The notes beneath the pieces are model-generated. The model was not told the DNA's origin. It did no database searches and was given only the letters and a program-made list of their open reading frames with translations. The position numbers and the translations under genes were made by a program. This document shows, in pieces, positions 1-10,778 of a DNA stretch of 64,000 bases (positions are counted from its first letter, which is position 1; each line of letters starts with the position of its first letter). The DNA comes from Chrysemys picta bellii (taxonomy: Eukaryota > Chordata > Testudines > Emydidae), in contig NC_088801.1 of NCBI RefSeq assembly GCF_011386835.1, forward strand, positions 682,001-746,000, in the 5' to 3' direction.

Positions 1-1530
1 CCCCCAGCCACCCAGCTCAGCCCCGGCCCGGCACCCCTCGCCCCCGGCCAGCCACAGCCCGGCACCCCTCGCCCCCGGCCGGCCACGGCCCGGCACCCCT
101 CGCCCCCGGCCAACCACGGCCCAGCATCCCTCGCCCCCAGCTAGCCCCCGCCTGGCACCCCTCGCCCCCGGCCAGCCACGGCCCGGCACCCCTCGTCCCC
201 GGCCAGCCCCGGCCCGGCACCCCTCACCCCCGGCCAGCCCCGGCGCAGCACCCCTCGCCCCCGGCCGGCCACGGCCCGGCACCCCTCGCCCTCGGCCAGC
301 CACGGCCCAGCACCCCTCACCCCCGGCCAGCCACGGTGCAGCACCCCTCGCCCCCGGCCAGCCACGGCCCGGCACCCCTCGTCCCCGGCCAGCCCCGGCC
401 CGGCACCCCTCACCCCCGGCCAGCCCCGGCGCAGCACCCCTCGCCCCCGGCCGGCCACGGCCCGGCACCCCTCGCCCTCGGCCAGCCACGGCCCAGCACC
501 CCTCACCCCCGGCCAGCCACGGTGCAGCACCCCTCGCCCCCGGCCAGCCACGGCCCGGCACCCCTCGTCCCCGGCCAGCCCCGGCCCGGCACCCCTCACC
601 CCCGGCCAGCCCCGGCGCAGCACCCCTCGCCCCCGGCCGGCCACGGCCCGGCACCCCTCGCCCTCGGCCAGCCACGGTGCAGCACCCCTCGCCCCCGGCC
701 AGCCACAGCCCGGCACCCCTCGCCCCCGGCCGGCCACGGCCCGGCACCCCTCGCCCCCGGCCAACCACGGCCCAGCATCCCTCGCCCCCAGCTAGCCCCC
801 GCCTGGCACCCCTCGCCCCCGGCCAGCCACGGCCCGGCACCCCTCGTCCCCGGCCAGCCCCGGCCCGGCACCCCTCACCCCCGGCCAGCCCCGGCGCAGC
901 ACCCCTCGCCCCCGGCCGGCCACGGCCCGGCACCCCTCGCCCTCGGCCAGCCACGGCCCAGCACCCCTCACCCCCGGCCAGCCACGGTGCAGCACCCCTC
1001 GCCCCCGGCCAGCCACAGCCCAGCACCCCTCGCCCCCAGCCGGCCCCGGCCCGGCACCCCTCGCCCTCGGCCAGCCACGGCCCAGCACCCCTCACCCCCG
1101 GCCAGCCACGGTGCAGCACCCCTCGCCCCCGGCCAGCCACAGCCCGGCATCCCTCGCCCCCGGCCGGCCACGGCCTGGCACCCCTCGCCCCCGGCCACCA
1201 AGCTCAGCCACGGCCCGGCACCCCTCGCCCCCAGCCGGCCACGGTGCAGCACCCCTCACCCCCAACCACCCGGCTCAGCCATGGCCTGGCACCCCCAGCC
1301 ACACAGCTCAGCCACGGCCCGGCACCCCTCGCCCCCGGACAGCCACAGCCTAGCACCCCTCACCCCCAGCCAGCCCCGGCCCGGCACCCCTCGCCCCCAA
1401 CCACTCGGCCAGCCACGACCCGGCACCCCTCGCCCCCAGCCACACAGCTCAGCCACGGCCCGGCACCCCTCGCCCCCGGCCGGCTGGTTCAGCCACGGCC
1501 CGGCACCCCTCGCCCCCGGCCGGCTGGCTC
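1..1530. repeat. 31-bp GC-rich minisatellite with 186-bp higher-order repeat
   Basis: The first 1.5 kb is a tandem array of about 49 units of 31 bp, C-rich on the + strand, with the core GGCACCCCTCGCCCCCGGCC. Variant units recur in fixed order: the diagnostic variant CCTCGTCCCC starts at 191, 377 and 563 (186 bp = 6 x 31), then again at 842 (279 bp = 9 x 31). It is therefore a higher-order repeat. The array enters from the left edge and decays after about 1200. Long open frames on both strands are products of the repeat and are not genes. Confidence 0.95.
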
Positions 1531-1845
1531 AGCTGCAGCACGAAGTGCTCTTCAGTCTGGCAGAGATGTCCGGAACCAGAGTCCGCAGCTGGACGCTGCA
1601 GCTGCACAAATCCCGTTAGAAATAAGGCCCCGATGTTTAACAGTGCAGGTGCTTCCCCCATGGAACGAGCTCCCAGGGGAAGTGGTGGATTCCCCTTCGC
1701 TTGAAGGGTTCCCATCCAGCCGGGGCCTTTCTGGGGGACGCTTTGGCTGAACACAAGTTAGTGGGCGCAGTGCGGGGGGGCCGGGGCTATGCAGGAGTCA
1801 GACTAGCACTTCGAGGGTCCCGTCTGGCCTGGAGCCCTGTGGGGC
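1531..1845 (+). mobile_element. Old CR1-like LINE 3' remnant
   Basis: This segment resembles the 3' end of amniote CR1/L3-type LINEs: a stretch for a selected gene-body ending (GGAACGAGCTCCCAGGGGAA, then GGATTCCCCTTCGCTTGAAG), then ACACAAGTTAGTGGGC and a GCAGGAGTCAGACTAGCACT tail. It is diverged and has no usable frame. It abuts the minisatellite. Confidence 0.6.
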
Positions 1846-2896
1846 GGTGCTGATGGTGTGGGCTCCCTCAGCGCCCTGTGGCTGCGTTCTCTCGGATCAG
1901 TGCCGCTAGGCGCAGTGAGTCCTGTCCATTAGGGTCGGGTTCTCTCTGTGCAGGGCAGCGTCATTGGTTCAGGCTTGGGATCTCTCTAGGTTAGTGCCAA
2001 GGCTTTGGGTTGGTTCTTGAGGGGGTTGGCACCTGTAACAGTTCTTACCTTTCCAGCATTGCTGCCTCAGTTTCCCTTCTGATTTACATCTTGCTCTGGT
2101 AGTGGGGCAATTATAGCCTCAGTTTCCCTCCTCTCAGAGTAATTTGGCCCTTGAGCCAAATTAACAACCCTTCACTTGTGGGGGAGCCAATAGGACCAAA
2201 ACCAAACAGTCCTTTATTGACTTTCCTGAGCCCTCGTCACCCTCCATCGCCTCTCCAGCCCCAGTCCCCCCCAGACACCGGGGGAGCCGCTCCGTGGCCA
2301 GCCCCAGCCCTCCCCCGCCCCCTGAGACACCGGGGGAGTTGCTCCGTGACCCTCCCTGCTTCCCCCCGACGCAGGGCAAATGGCTCTGTCTTGCTAACTA
2401 GGCTTTTCCACGCACTATAGTGAGGCTGAGCCATCCCGTCCAGGGCCCCTCTCCTACCTGCCTGGATGCAGGGGAGTCCCTCGCACCTTTGCTGGGAGCC
2501 CTGGGCTGGGTCCCTGTCAGGAAGCTCCCCCTGGGTTCCCATCCCAAGCCCCCTTCCCATGGCCTCCCCCACTCCTGCCAGAGCCCACTTGTCCCTGAGC
2601 CTTCCTCCCCACAGCCATTCCAGGGCTGCCTCCTACTCCAGCCTAGCTCCCCTGGTGCCAGCACAGGGTCCTGCTCTGTCCCATGACCTGGGAGGACACC
2701 AGGCATGGGGGGGGGGGCGAGCTCCCCCCACTGCAGTGCTGCAGGGATCAGGGTGGCTCTGGGGTGGGCACCCAGCCTGCAGTTCTTGCTGCGGAGGTGG
2801 GTGCTGCCTGGGGCCAGCAGGTACTGGGCTGCGCTGGGTGCTCGGGGCAGGCCAGCTCTTATCCCATCCCCTTCCCCTGTTCTGTCCTTTCGCCAG
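1846..2896. other. Upstream flank of TMEM198, no gene seen
   Basis: About 1 kb with no convincing coding exon, RNA gene or recognised repeat. It may hold a non-coding first exon or promoter of TMEM198. A poly-G run lies at about 2708-2717. In human, CHPF lies beyond this side; nothing resembling it is visible here. Confidence 0.4.
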
Positions 2897-2975
2897 CTGG
2901 AGGAGGCTCCTGGAGGCAGCGCGGCGTGGGGAGGGCGTGGGGCGTCTGACGCCCCCGCCGGGATCGCCAAGAGCC
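2897..2975 (+). other. TMEM198: TMEM198 5' UTR part of first coding exon
   Basis: A pyrimidine-rich tract ending in CGCCAG at 2891-2896 is a good 3' splice site, so the first coding exon probably begins at 2897 and follows an upstream non-coding exon. This is inferred from the splice consensus only. Confidence 0.5.
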
Positions 2976-3138
2976 ATGACTTCAACTGTGCAGACGCTGC
3001 GCTTCAAGCTGCTGCCGCACGACACCGGGCAGGAGTGGGTGCACAGCTGCGAGCAGGAGATCGAGCGCCGGTACCAGGTGGTGCCCTCTGTCGTGTGCGC
3101 CATGTGCTGCCTCTTTGGGATCATCTACTGCTTCTTCG
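2976..3138 (+). CDS. TMEM198: TMEM198 coding exon 1
   Basis: Encodes residues 1-54 plus one base: the N-terminus and the first membrane span ([20 protein letters not shown]). The donor is TTCG|GTGAGT at 3139. Phase 1 out. Confidence 0.95.
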
Positions 3139-6100
3139 GTGAGTCCGGCAGGGCCGGGCTGGCCGCCTCGGCTGTGCAGCAGGGCAGGGAGTGGGGGGAG
3201 TGGGGCAAGAGATGGGGGCCTTGGGGAGTGAGGGTGACGGGAGGGCAGCCAGAGAGCTGCAGCAATAACCTGCATACTTTGCTTCCCTGCTCTCCCCCGT
3301 ACATAAATTAAATATATATATTTTTTTAATTAATGGAGATATCCCATCTCCTAGAACTGGAAGGGACCTTGAAAGGTCATTGAGTCCAGCCCCCTGCCTT
3401 CACTAGCAGGACCAAGTACTGATTTTGCCCCAGATCCCCTAAGTGGCCCCCTCAAGGATTGAACTCACAACCCTGGGTTTAGCCGGCCACTGCTCAAACC
3501 ACTGAGCTATCCCTCCCCCCTGTGGGGACACTGAGGCGCAGGGGTGGGGCCTGGCAAGTCAGTGGCAGACGTGAGAAGCCCTGGCGCCCAGCCATGCAGC
3601 TCTGGCCCACTTGAGCCCACTTCTCTGTGCGCGGGGCCCCTGGCTCCCAGCCCATGTTCCTCCCCACAGCCAGGGAGAGCCAGCGGATGGGGTTGAGGCC
3701 GGGTTGGGGGGAGAGGAGACTGGGGCGGGCGTCAGGGCCAGGGCAGCAGCTCCCAGCTGCGGCTCCAGTCTGACAATGACTCTGACACTCAGAGCTCAGG
3801 GGTTCGGGCGACACAGCGATGGGCATTGCCCATGAGCGCCCGGGAGGGGGAATTCTGCCATGGACGCGACGTAATTCTCCCCGCAAAATGGCAGCGCACG
3901 TGGTGTCGTTTTATCACATACTGAAAGCACCTGGCTCAGTCACCAGGCCGTCACCGAGCCGCAGTCGGTATCTCTGGCCTAGCACATCCGTGCCTGCGCC
4001 GAGGCCGCCTGCGGCGAACCCTGGCACCGCACCCCCCAGCAGGAGCCCTGCGCCCTCGGGCGGCGCAGAGGGGAGCTGAGGGTGTGCCAGGGAGGCCTCC
4101 TGCCAACCCTGCGTCCCCGCGGGCCGGACAGAGCCTCTGGCAATGACCAAACCTGCTCTCCCTAGGCTACCGCTGCTTCAAGGCCGTCATGTTCCTGACC
4201 GGGCTGATGTTTGGCTCCATCATCATCTTCATGCTGTGCTACAAGGAGCGGGTGCTGGACACGCAGCTGAGCGTGGAGGCCTCGGTGGGCATCGGGCTGG
4301 GCATCGGTGTCCTGTGCGGGCTGGTCACCATGCTGGTGCGCAGCGTCGGGCTCTTCATGGTGGGGCTGCTGCTGGGGTTGCTGCTGGCGCTGGCCACGCT
4401 GGTGGCCATGGAGCAGTTCTACCACCCGCCCACGGTGTGGATCCCCATCGGGCTGCTGCTGGGCGTGGGCATGCTCGGCGCCGTGCTCACCCTGCAGTGG
4501 CAGAAGTTCTTCACCACCCTCTCCACGGCCGTCTTCGGCAGCGCCATCATGACCGTCACCGTCGACTACTTCATCGAGCTGCTGCTGCTGGTGCAGTACG
4601 TCTACGAGCGCGTCAAGGTGGCGCCCGCGCGGCCCATGTGCTGGTACAGCTGGGTCATCCTGGGCGTCTGGCCTGTCCTCGCCATGCTGGGCGTGCTGGT
4701 GCAGTGGAAAGTCACGGCCGAGGGGTACTCCCACACCGAAGGTGAGGCGGGACGGGTGGGCGAGGGACACGGGGAATATGGGATCAGAGGTGATGGATGG
4801 TGTGGGCCGTTCGCAGGCTCTGAGTGATTGGGGGGTGTTGTGGAGAGGGAGTCACAGGCTCTCAGTGATTGGAGGGATGACATGGGGGGGTTGCAGGGTC
4901 CGGGTACTGTGGTGGGGGATTGCAGGCTCTGGTTTCTGGGGGCGGGGGGTTGCAGGGTCCGGGTAGTGTGTGTGTGGGGGGGGGGGGGGGCGGTTATAGG
5001 ATTCGGGTGCTGGGGGCGGGGGGTTGCAGGGTCTGGGTGCCGGGGGAGTTTCAGGGTCCAGGTGCCGGGGGGTTATAGGATTCGGGTGCCGGGGGTGGCG
5101 TTGCAGGGCCCAGGTGTCGGGGGGGGCACGGGGTTGCAGAATTTGGGTGCCGGGGGCGGGTTGCAAGTCCGGATGCCAAGGGGGGGCACGGGGTTGCAAG
5201 GTCTGGGTACCGTGTGTGTGTGGGGGGGGTGTTGCAGGATCTGGGTACCATGGGGGGGGGGTGCAGGGTCCAGGTGCCCCCCGGGGGGATGTTGCAGGGT
5301 CCAGGTGCCGTGTGTATGGAGGGGTGTTGCAGGGTCTGGGTACCATGCAGGGGGTGTTGCAGGGTCCAGGTGCCGGGGGGGTGTTGCAGAGTCCAGGTGC
5401 CGGGGGGTTGCAGGGTCCGGGTGCCGGGGGAGGGTGTTGCAGGTGCTGGGAGGGTTGCAGGGTCTGGGTGCTGGGGGGGGGTTGCAGGGTCCGGGTGCTG
5501 GGGGGGTTGCAGGGCCTGGGTGCCGGGGGGGTTTCAGGGCCTGGGTGCCGGGGGGGATGTTGCAGGATCTGGGTGCCGGGGGAGGGTGTTGCAGGGTCCG
5601 GGTGCTGGGGGGGGTTGCAGGGTCCGGGTGCCGGGGGATGTTGCAGGGCCTGGGTGCCGGGGGGGGATGTTGCAGGATCTGGGTGCCGGGGGGTTGCAGG
5701 ATCTGGGTGCTGGGGGGGGGTTGCAGGGTCTGGGTGCCGGGGGGATGTTGCAGGGTCTGGGTTCCGGGAGGGCGTGTTGCAGGGTCTGGGTGCCGGGGGG
5801 GGGGGGTTGCAGGGTCTGGGTGCCGGGGGGGGGTTGCAGGGTCTGGGTGCTGGGGGGGGGATGTTGCAGGATCTGGGTGCTGGGGGGGGGGTTGCAGGGT
5901 CCGGGTGCCGGGGGGGTTGCAGGGCCTGGGTGCCGGGGGGGGATGTTGCAGGGTCCGGGTGCTGGGGGGGTTGCAGGGTCCGGGTGCTGGGGGGGGTTGC
6001 AGGGTCCGGGTGCCGGGGGATGTTGCAGGATCTGGGTGCCGGGGGGTTGCAGTATCTGGGTGCTCGGGGGGGGGGTTGCAGGGTCCGGGTGCCGGGGGGG

Positions 6101-8011
6101 GTTGCAGGGCCTGGGTGCCGGGGGGGGATGTTGCAGGATCTGGGTGCCGGGGGGGGATGTTGCAGGGTCTGGGTTCCGGGGGGGCGTGTTGCAGGATCCG
6201 GGTGCTGTGGGGTGTTGCAGGATCTGGGTGCCGGGGAGGGGGGGTTTGCAGGGTCCAAGTGCCGGGGGGGGGTGCAGAACCGACCCCTCACTCCCCCTCT
6301 CGCCCCTCAGTGGTTATCAGCCGGCAGCAGCGCCGGGTGCAGCTGATGAGGATCAAGCAGCGGGAGGAGCGGAAGGAAAAGAAGAAGAAGCGGAGGCCCC
6401 CCCATCCCCTTCCCCACCCACACAAGGCCCACCTGCCCGAGCCCAGCTACCGCCGCAAGCCAACCCCCGTGCGCCGCTTCGACGGGGACGTGCTCTCCCC
6501 CGTGAGTGCCGTGCCCCGGGCAGAGCCCTCCCCGGGCGCTGGGGCTGTGCGTGGGCCGGGGGGAGGCAGGAGCCCAGCGCTCTGGGAACGGGCGGGCTTC
6601 TTACCTGGCAGCCCAGGTGGGCTCTGCCCTGCACATTCGCAGCGTTGCCTCGTTCTGCCAGAAACCTTCACCACAGAGTGAAACACAATAAACTAGGGGG
6701 AGAGACGGAGCCAGCCCGTGGCCTCCTTGCCCTGCAACTCCCCACGCGCATCAGTCCCAGCCGGGGGCCCCTTTGCCTTCTCCCGCCAGCACCAGGGCTT
6801 CTGGACAGAGACCAGCGCCTGAACCTGCCCCAGTTCCGGGGGTGGGGGTGGGGAGAGCTTTTCCATCCTCCGTCCTCAGCTACAGCTCATGGGGGGATGC
6901 CAGGTCCTGCACCCCAGTGTGAAGGCATCAGACACCCCCAAACAGCCCCAGTGCCTGCCACCTAAGGGAGCCTCCCGTTGCAGGGCTGTGCTGACCCCCG
7001 GGAGTGACCTGGGACTGGGGCACTTCCTGCAGCGTGGGCGGGCAAGGCCCTGGCTGAGGTCAGGTGCTGGTGGGTGGCAGAGCTTGGAGCAGGCCCAATG
7101 CCAGGTTCATGGGAGAGGGGGCTGGTACCTGTTGTGGGGCAGGGAGTGGCAAGGGGCCGTGGCTGAATGTGAGGCTCCAGGGGAGGCTGGGAGCAGCCCA
7201 AGGGGAAGGGCTGGGCCGCAGACTAGCCCCAGCGCCGAGCCCAGTGAGCGGGCACCCAGCTGACAACGCCTCCCTGGCTAAGCACCAGCAGGGAGTGACC
7301 CCCATTGATCCCCAAACCCTCCTCTCTGCTCCTGACACAGCGCCCCCACTCTCCGCCCTCCTCCCAGCACCCTTCCCTCCTCCCTCACATCCCCCACCCC
7401 TGCCCGCCTGCATGCTGCCCAGAAAAAGGCCTCAAGGATCAGTGAAATCATGGCCCCAGCCACTCCCCTCATTTCCTGCCTGTTAAGGTCACTTGCAGTT
7501 TGCCCCCCACCTTGCTGCCCCCATCCTGTGCTCTGCTGCCTAGACTCCCCCTGTGGTCCCACCCCTGGGGGGCGAGTGCCCCCTGGCCTTTTCCCCAGAC
7601 TCCCACACGCTGCCCCAGGCCGCAGGGGGTCAGGGGAGAACTGCCTGGCTGCAGCAACCCAAACTAGGGAATTTACTTCCCCTCCCGGTGGGCGGGCTGG
7701 GGTGTGCGGCAGCGGCGCCACCTGCTGGGGAAGGGCCGTACTGCAACAGCCTGGCAGGTCCTTGCCCCAGACCGGGCAGCACAGACCCAGAGCTGGGGGG
7801 AGGGACTGGGGTGGCAGCGGGAGGGCTGGGGACATGATGCTCATTTCCCTCCTCTCTCACCCAGAGCTACATCCAGAGCTTCCGGGAGCGGCAGACGGGG
7901 ACGTCGCTGAGCAGCCTCATCACAAGCACGCACGCCGTGGTCGACCTGGACTATGACTGCGGCTCTACGGTGCCCTTGACCATGGGCTCTGGCCCAGCGC
8001 TTCGGGTATAG
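2976..8011 (+). CDS. TMEM198: TMEM198, transmembrane protein 198 (whole gene span)
   Basis: Four coding exons (2976-3138, 4166-4741, 6311-6501, 7865-8011) join in frame to 1077 bases, 358 aa, close to the ~360 aa of the human protein. The product is a seven-pass membrane protein of the TM7S3/TM198 (DUF4203) family. Spans fall roughly at residues 35-55, 61-81, 93-112, 117-138, 147-166, 171-193 and 213-234. They are followed by a basic cytosolic tail (KEKKKKRR) that ends in LRV. Family knowledge: TMEM198 associates with LRP6, recruits casein kinase 1 and promotes Wnt signalling at the cell surface. The start ATG at 2976 follows GAGCC and begins the conserved [16 protein letters not shown]. The gene runs tail to tail with OBSL1, as in other vertebrates. 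Intron 2 is almost wholly a G-rich minisatellite. The identification is firm; the function is by homology. Confidence 0.95.
3306..3520 (-). mobile_element. tRNA-derived turtle SINE (in TMEM198 intron 1)
   Basis: On the - strand it reads GAGGGATAGCTCAGTGGTTT (A box), then GTTGTGAGTTCAATCC (B box), then a body that ends in a CR1-type 3' tail and an A/T-rich run at 3306-3330. This is the tortoise pol III SINE pattern. About 215 bp and nearly full length. Confidence 0.9.
4166..4741 (+). CDS. TMEM198: TMEM198 coding exon 2
   Basis: Acceptor CTCTCCCTAG|GCTACC, donor CCGAAG|GTGAGG. Encodes residues 55-246 and so carries six of the seven membrane spans, including the glycine-rich helices [17 protein letters not shown] and [14 protein letters not shown], and the acidic pair in TVTVDYFIE. 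576 bases, phase 1 in and 1 out. Confidence 0.97.
4830..6285 (+). repeat. G-rich 26-30 bp minisatellite filling TMEM198 intron 2
   Basis: About 50 copies of a unit of the form TTGCAGGGTCCGGGTGCCGG followed by 5-10 G. Unit length varies through the G-run. Each unit contains TTGCAG|G, a 3' splice-site-like core without a pyrimidine tract, and several GGG runs. Open frames across it, for instance those reading VAGSGCRGG repeats, are repeat shadows. The array ends about 25 bp before the pyrimidine tract of exon 3. Confidence 0.95.
6311..6501 (+). CDS. TMEM198: TMEM198 coding exon 3
   Basis: Acceptor CGCCCCTCAG at 6301-6310, donor CCCC|GTGAGT. Encodes the start of the cytosolic tail, rich in Arg, Lys and Pro ([18 protein letters not shown]). 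191 bases, ends in phase 0. Confidence 0.95.
6502..7864 (+). other. TMEM198 intron 3
   Basis: No coding or mobile element is recognised. An AATAAA at 6687-6692 is intronic and is not backed by a clear downstream element. A consensus CTCF core lies on the - strand at 7714-7728 (separate entry). Confidence 0.5.
7714..7728 (-). promoter_or_regulatory. Candidate CTCF site in TMEM198 intron 3
   Basis: The + strand reads GGCGCCACCTGCTGG; its reverse complement CCAGCAGGTGGCGCC fits the CTCF core CCASYAGRKGGCRSY at every position. This is a motif match only. Confidence 0.5.
7865..8011 (+). CDS. TMEM198: TMEM198 coding exon 4 with stop
   Basis: Acceptor CTCTCACCCAG at 7854-7864. Encodes the last 48 residues, beginning [19 protein letters not shown] and ending GSGPALRV, followed by TAG at 8009-8011. 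49 codons exactly. Confidence 0.95.
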   Translation, partial: SYIQSFRERQTGTSLSSLITSTHAVVDLDYDCGSTVPLTMGSGPALRV

Positions 8012-8043
8012 CCCAGACCCCCGACCCCTCCTGACACCAGCAA

Positions 8044-8275
8044 CAGGGCCCCGCCAGGCCAGCACGGACCGACACACCAGGGCCGCGCCAGGCCAGCACG
8101 GACCGACACACCAGGGCCGCGCCAGGCCAGCACGGACCGACACACCAGGGCCCCGCCAGGCCAGCACGGACCGACACACTAGGGCCCTGCCAGGGCCAGG
8201 ACAGACCGACACACCAGGGCCCTGCCAGGGCCAGGACAGACCGACACACCAGGGCCCGGTCAGGGCCAGCATGGA
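8044..8275 (+). repeat. 34-35 bp tandem repeat just after the TMEM198 stop
   Basis: About seven copies of a unit containing GCCAGGCCAGCACGGACCGA followed by CACACCAGGGCC. It begins some 33 bases after the stop codon, so it should be transcribed in the 3' UTR. Later copies diverge. Confidence 0.9.
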
Positions 8276-8734
8276 CCAGCCCTCCAGACACACCAGGCCA
8301 GAAGGAGTCAGATGCCAGGGGGTGTTTGAGGGGAGGGTTGTGGCCCGTTTGGGGCAGGGAGGCCATCCCTGGGGCTGTGTGACGGGGTATGCGCAGGGCT
8401 CTGCCCAGTGATCGCTAGCCGGCGAGCAATGCAGGGAGAGGGTTAATCCTGCTCGCTGGCACAGACACTGCATGGCAGCGTGGGACACGTGGACTCCTGG
8501 AGCAGGGTGAGCGCCCCACCCCCACTCCCCGAGGGGGCACAGCCCATGGCAGGGGCTGATGAGCCATGGCCCCATGTGCCAAAGGGGCCCCAGAGCACCT
8601 GGTACTACCCAGCTTTCTCCCAGAGGCCCCCAGGAGCAGCTCCCTCCATGCCTGCCCTTAGCCCCCCACTCACTCCCAAGCAGCTCTGTGAGCGGCTTCC
8701 TGAGAGCCTGTTCCCCCCATTCTCTGCCCGCCCC

Positions 8735-8880
8735 AGCGTAGCTCCATGATGCCTGTTCCCCCCAGTCCCCGCCCCCCCAGGGTAGGTCCATGGTGCCTGT
8801 TCCCCCCCCCAGCATAGCTCCATGGGGCCTGTTCCCCCCACAGCGTAGCTCCATGGTGCCTGTTCCCCACCCCCAGCCTG
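8735..8880 (+). repeat. Short tandem repeat, 3' UTR of TMEM198
   Basis: Four to five imperfect copies of about 30-38 bp built on TAGCTCCATGGTGCCTGTTC followed by a C-run. Confidence 0.75.
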
Positions 8881-10207
8881 TACACACCCCAGCTCCCTGG
8901 GAGCTGCCCCCTAAAGGCCAGAAGAGGCCGTTCCCTCGGAGAACGGGCCAGGGTAGGTGCTGTCTCATGCCCTCATCATGCGCTCACCTTGCCAGGCACT
9001 GGGCTGGGGGCTGTGGGCACCGCCCGCCCGGAGGGGCAGTGTGAGCGCAGCAGCTCTGCTCCCCAGTGCACGTGAGGGATTGTCTCGTCCCTGGGACTGA
9101 GCCTCTCATGCCCCAGGGCCAGCAGCTGCCAGGCCTGCCCGGGGCTGGGGCATTTTCGGCTGTGTATGTGGCCCTTCTCCAGCAGGCAGGTCTGCCCTTC
9201 GGCCTCATGGCAGCTGGCACTGGGGCCAGACTGGGCACCCAGCACCGCCCCTGCCACCTGCATCTCGCTGTCCATTCTGCTGACAGAGAACAAGAGGCAC
9301 CTGGCTGATGTGAGGCGGGGAACGGACCATGGGGCCTTTCCCCCTCGGGGGCCCTGCCACTGACCCTGGTCAGGATGGGACAGGCTGGCTGGGGGGCTCA
9401 GGAATGGAAGCCGAGGCCTTTCCCCTCCAGGGCCGGGGGACTGGCTTGCTCAGGGATATGGGGCCTTTCACCTCTGGGACCGAATCGGGACACGTACTGG
9501 CACTGTTTGCGGGTGACTGGATTTCTAATGGGGATGGGGGGGGAGGGGCCTGACTGGGCTGGGCTGGGGGATTGCAGAGCTGAGGCTGGGACGCTGGGAC
9601 GCTCGGGGCTGCATTTTGCAGCTGCGGGGGCACAAAGAAGTGTCCCCTCCATCCAGCTGCTCTGGAAGGACTCCCTGCCCCAGCCCATGGGCTGTTCGTG
9701 TTGCTGTGAGTTGTATTAATTTATTACTGACTAAACGGGGCCATCAAACCTGGGATGGACCCGGCCCTCCCCCCAGACTGCAGCGGGGCCCCCAGGAGCC
9801 TGCTGGGTCTGGACAGCGCTGGAGGAGGATGGGGCCCTTTGCTTGGCGTTTTGCTAGGGGCTCCCCCAGCACACGCCTCTCCTGCCATCGCTGCCCCAGC
9901 CGTCACTGGGCCTGCCCTCCAATGCCCTCAGGGAGCCCAGCCGGTGGACAGGAACCGCAGCAGCTCCCGCCCCCCCAGCAGAGGGGCACCAGCAAATGGA
10001 CTGGGACCAGGGAACTCCTGCCCCCCTTTCCTTGGGGCGGGGTCGTACCTGCGCACTCAGCCGCAGCATGGCCGGCCCCCTCCCCATCTAGCCATGGGAC
10101 GCTGCATGTTTCCCTTGCCCCTGATGCCCAGGACCCTGAACCCTGGTTTCTTCCCCCTTTTCAGTCGTTTTGTAAATGTGCCAAACGCTGCCGGGCCACA
10201 GCCACGC

Positions 10208-10213
10208 AGTAAA
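10208..10213 (+). terminator. TMEM198: Candidate poly(A) signal of TMEM198 (AGTAAA)
   Basis: AGTAAA is a common variant hexamer. It is preceded by TGTAAA (CFIm-like) and followed within 20-45 bases by CTGTCTGCTTGTGGGGCTGT, a reasonable GU-rich downstream element. I saw no canonical AATAAA on the + strand between 8012 and 10400. Confidence 0.45.
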
Positions 10214-10230
10214 GAGCCTTTTGGAGCTGC

Positions 10231-10778
10231 GCCTCTGTCTGCTTGTGGGGCTGTGCACGGCGCTGGGTGTACCTGGGGCATGGCGTGGGCATGGGGGGGG
10301 CACAGGGCCATTGCCCCCCCTTTGCACCCGAGCCTGGGCGGGTCCCTGTGAGCCATGGGGCAGCTTCCCCCAGTTGCGAATGACCGCGGAGGGGCTGCAG
10401 CTGGTGGATCCCACCGCACCCCATGGGGTGCCTCAGAGCCCTGCCCTCAGCAGAGCTAGGATTGGCCCAGGGTGCTGTCAGTCTCAGACAGGGTTCCCTG
10501 ATGACCCCCACGTGCTGGTAGCAGGGGGGCAGCGAGGGGGGCATGGATTGAGGACCCACCGCAGGGGGCCTGGCAGAGTCACCAGCCTCGGGACCAGGGA
10601 AAGGCCCCGTCGCCATGTGCCCCTCATCCCTCCAGCTCTCACCACGGGGGCATGGCCGTGATTGAGGGGAGAGGAAGCTGCCAGGTGATTTGGGGGCATA
10701 CGGAGCAGGGGTAGTGCTAGGTGCTTTGGGGACATGGGGAAGCTGGGCACTGCCAGGTGATTTGGCGGCATATGGGGT
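10231..10778. other. Spacer between the two genes
   Basis: GC-rich DNA with no recognised gene. A weak repeat of about 30 bp (CAGGTGATTTGGGGGCATAC-like) occurs at 10680-10775 immediately beside the LTR. Confidence 0.4.

Larger units (their letters stand above)
8012..10230 (+). other. TMEM198: Probable TMEM198 3' UTR
   Basis: No coding exon follows the TAG on this strand, and the tract up to about 10230 ends with features of a cleavage site: TGTAAA at 10171, AGTAAA at 10208 and a GT-rich stretch after 10230. It contains a 34-bp tandem repeat just after the stop and a shorter repeat at 8735-8880. The length of about 2.2 kb is inferred. Confidence 0.5.

Noticed and set aside
336..1750. Long proline-rich open frames (over 350 codons) on both strands
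   Set aside because: They follow the 31-bp minisatellite exactly; the frame stays open because the unit has no stops. No homology or start context.
6687..6692. AATAAA as a TMEM198 poly(A) site
   Set aside because: It lies in intron 3, before the conserved last coding exon.
4828..6965. Large Gly/Cys-rich or Pro-rich frames (over 450 codons) across TMEM198 intron 2
   Set aside because: Shadows of the G-rich repeat; some run into real exon 3 in the wrong or right frame only by chance.
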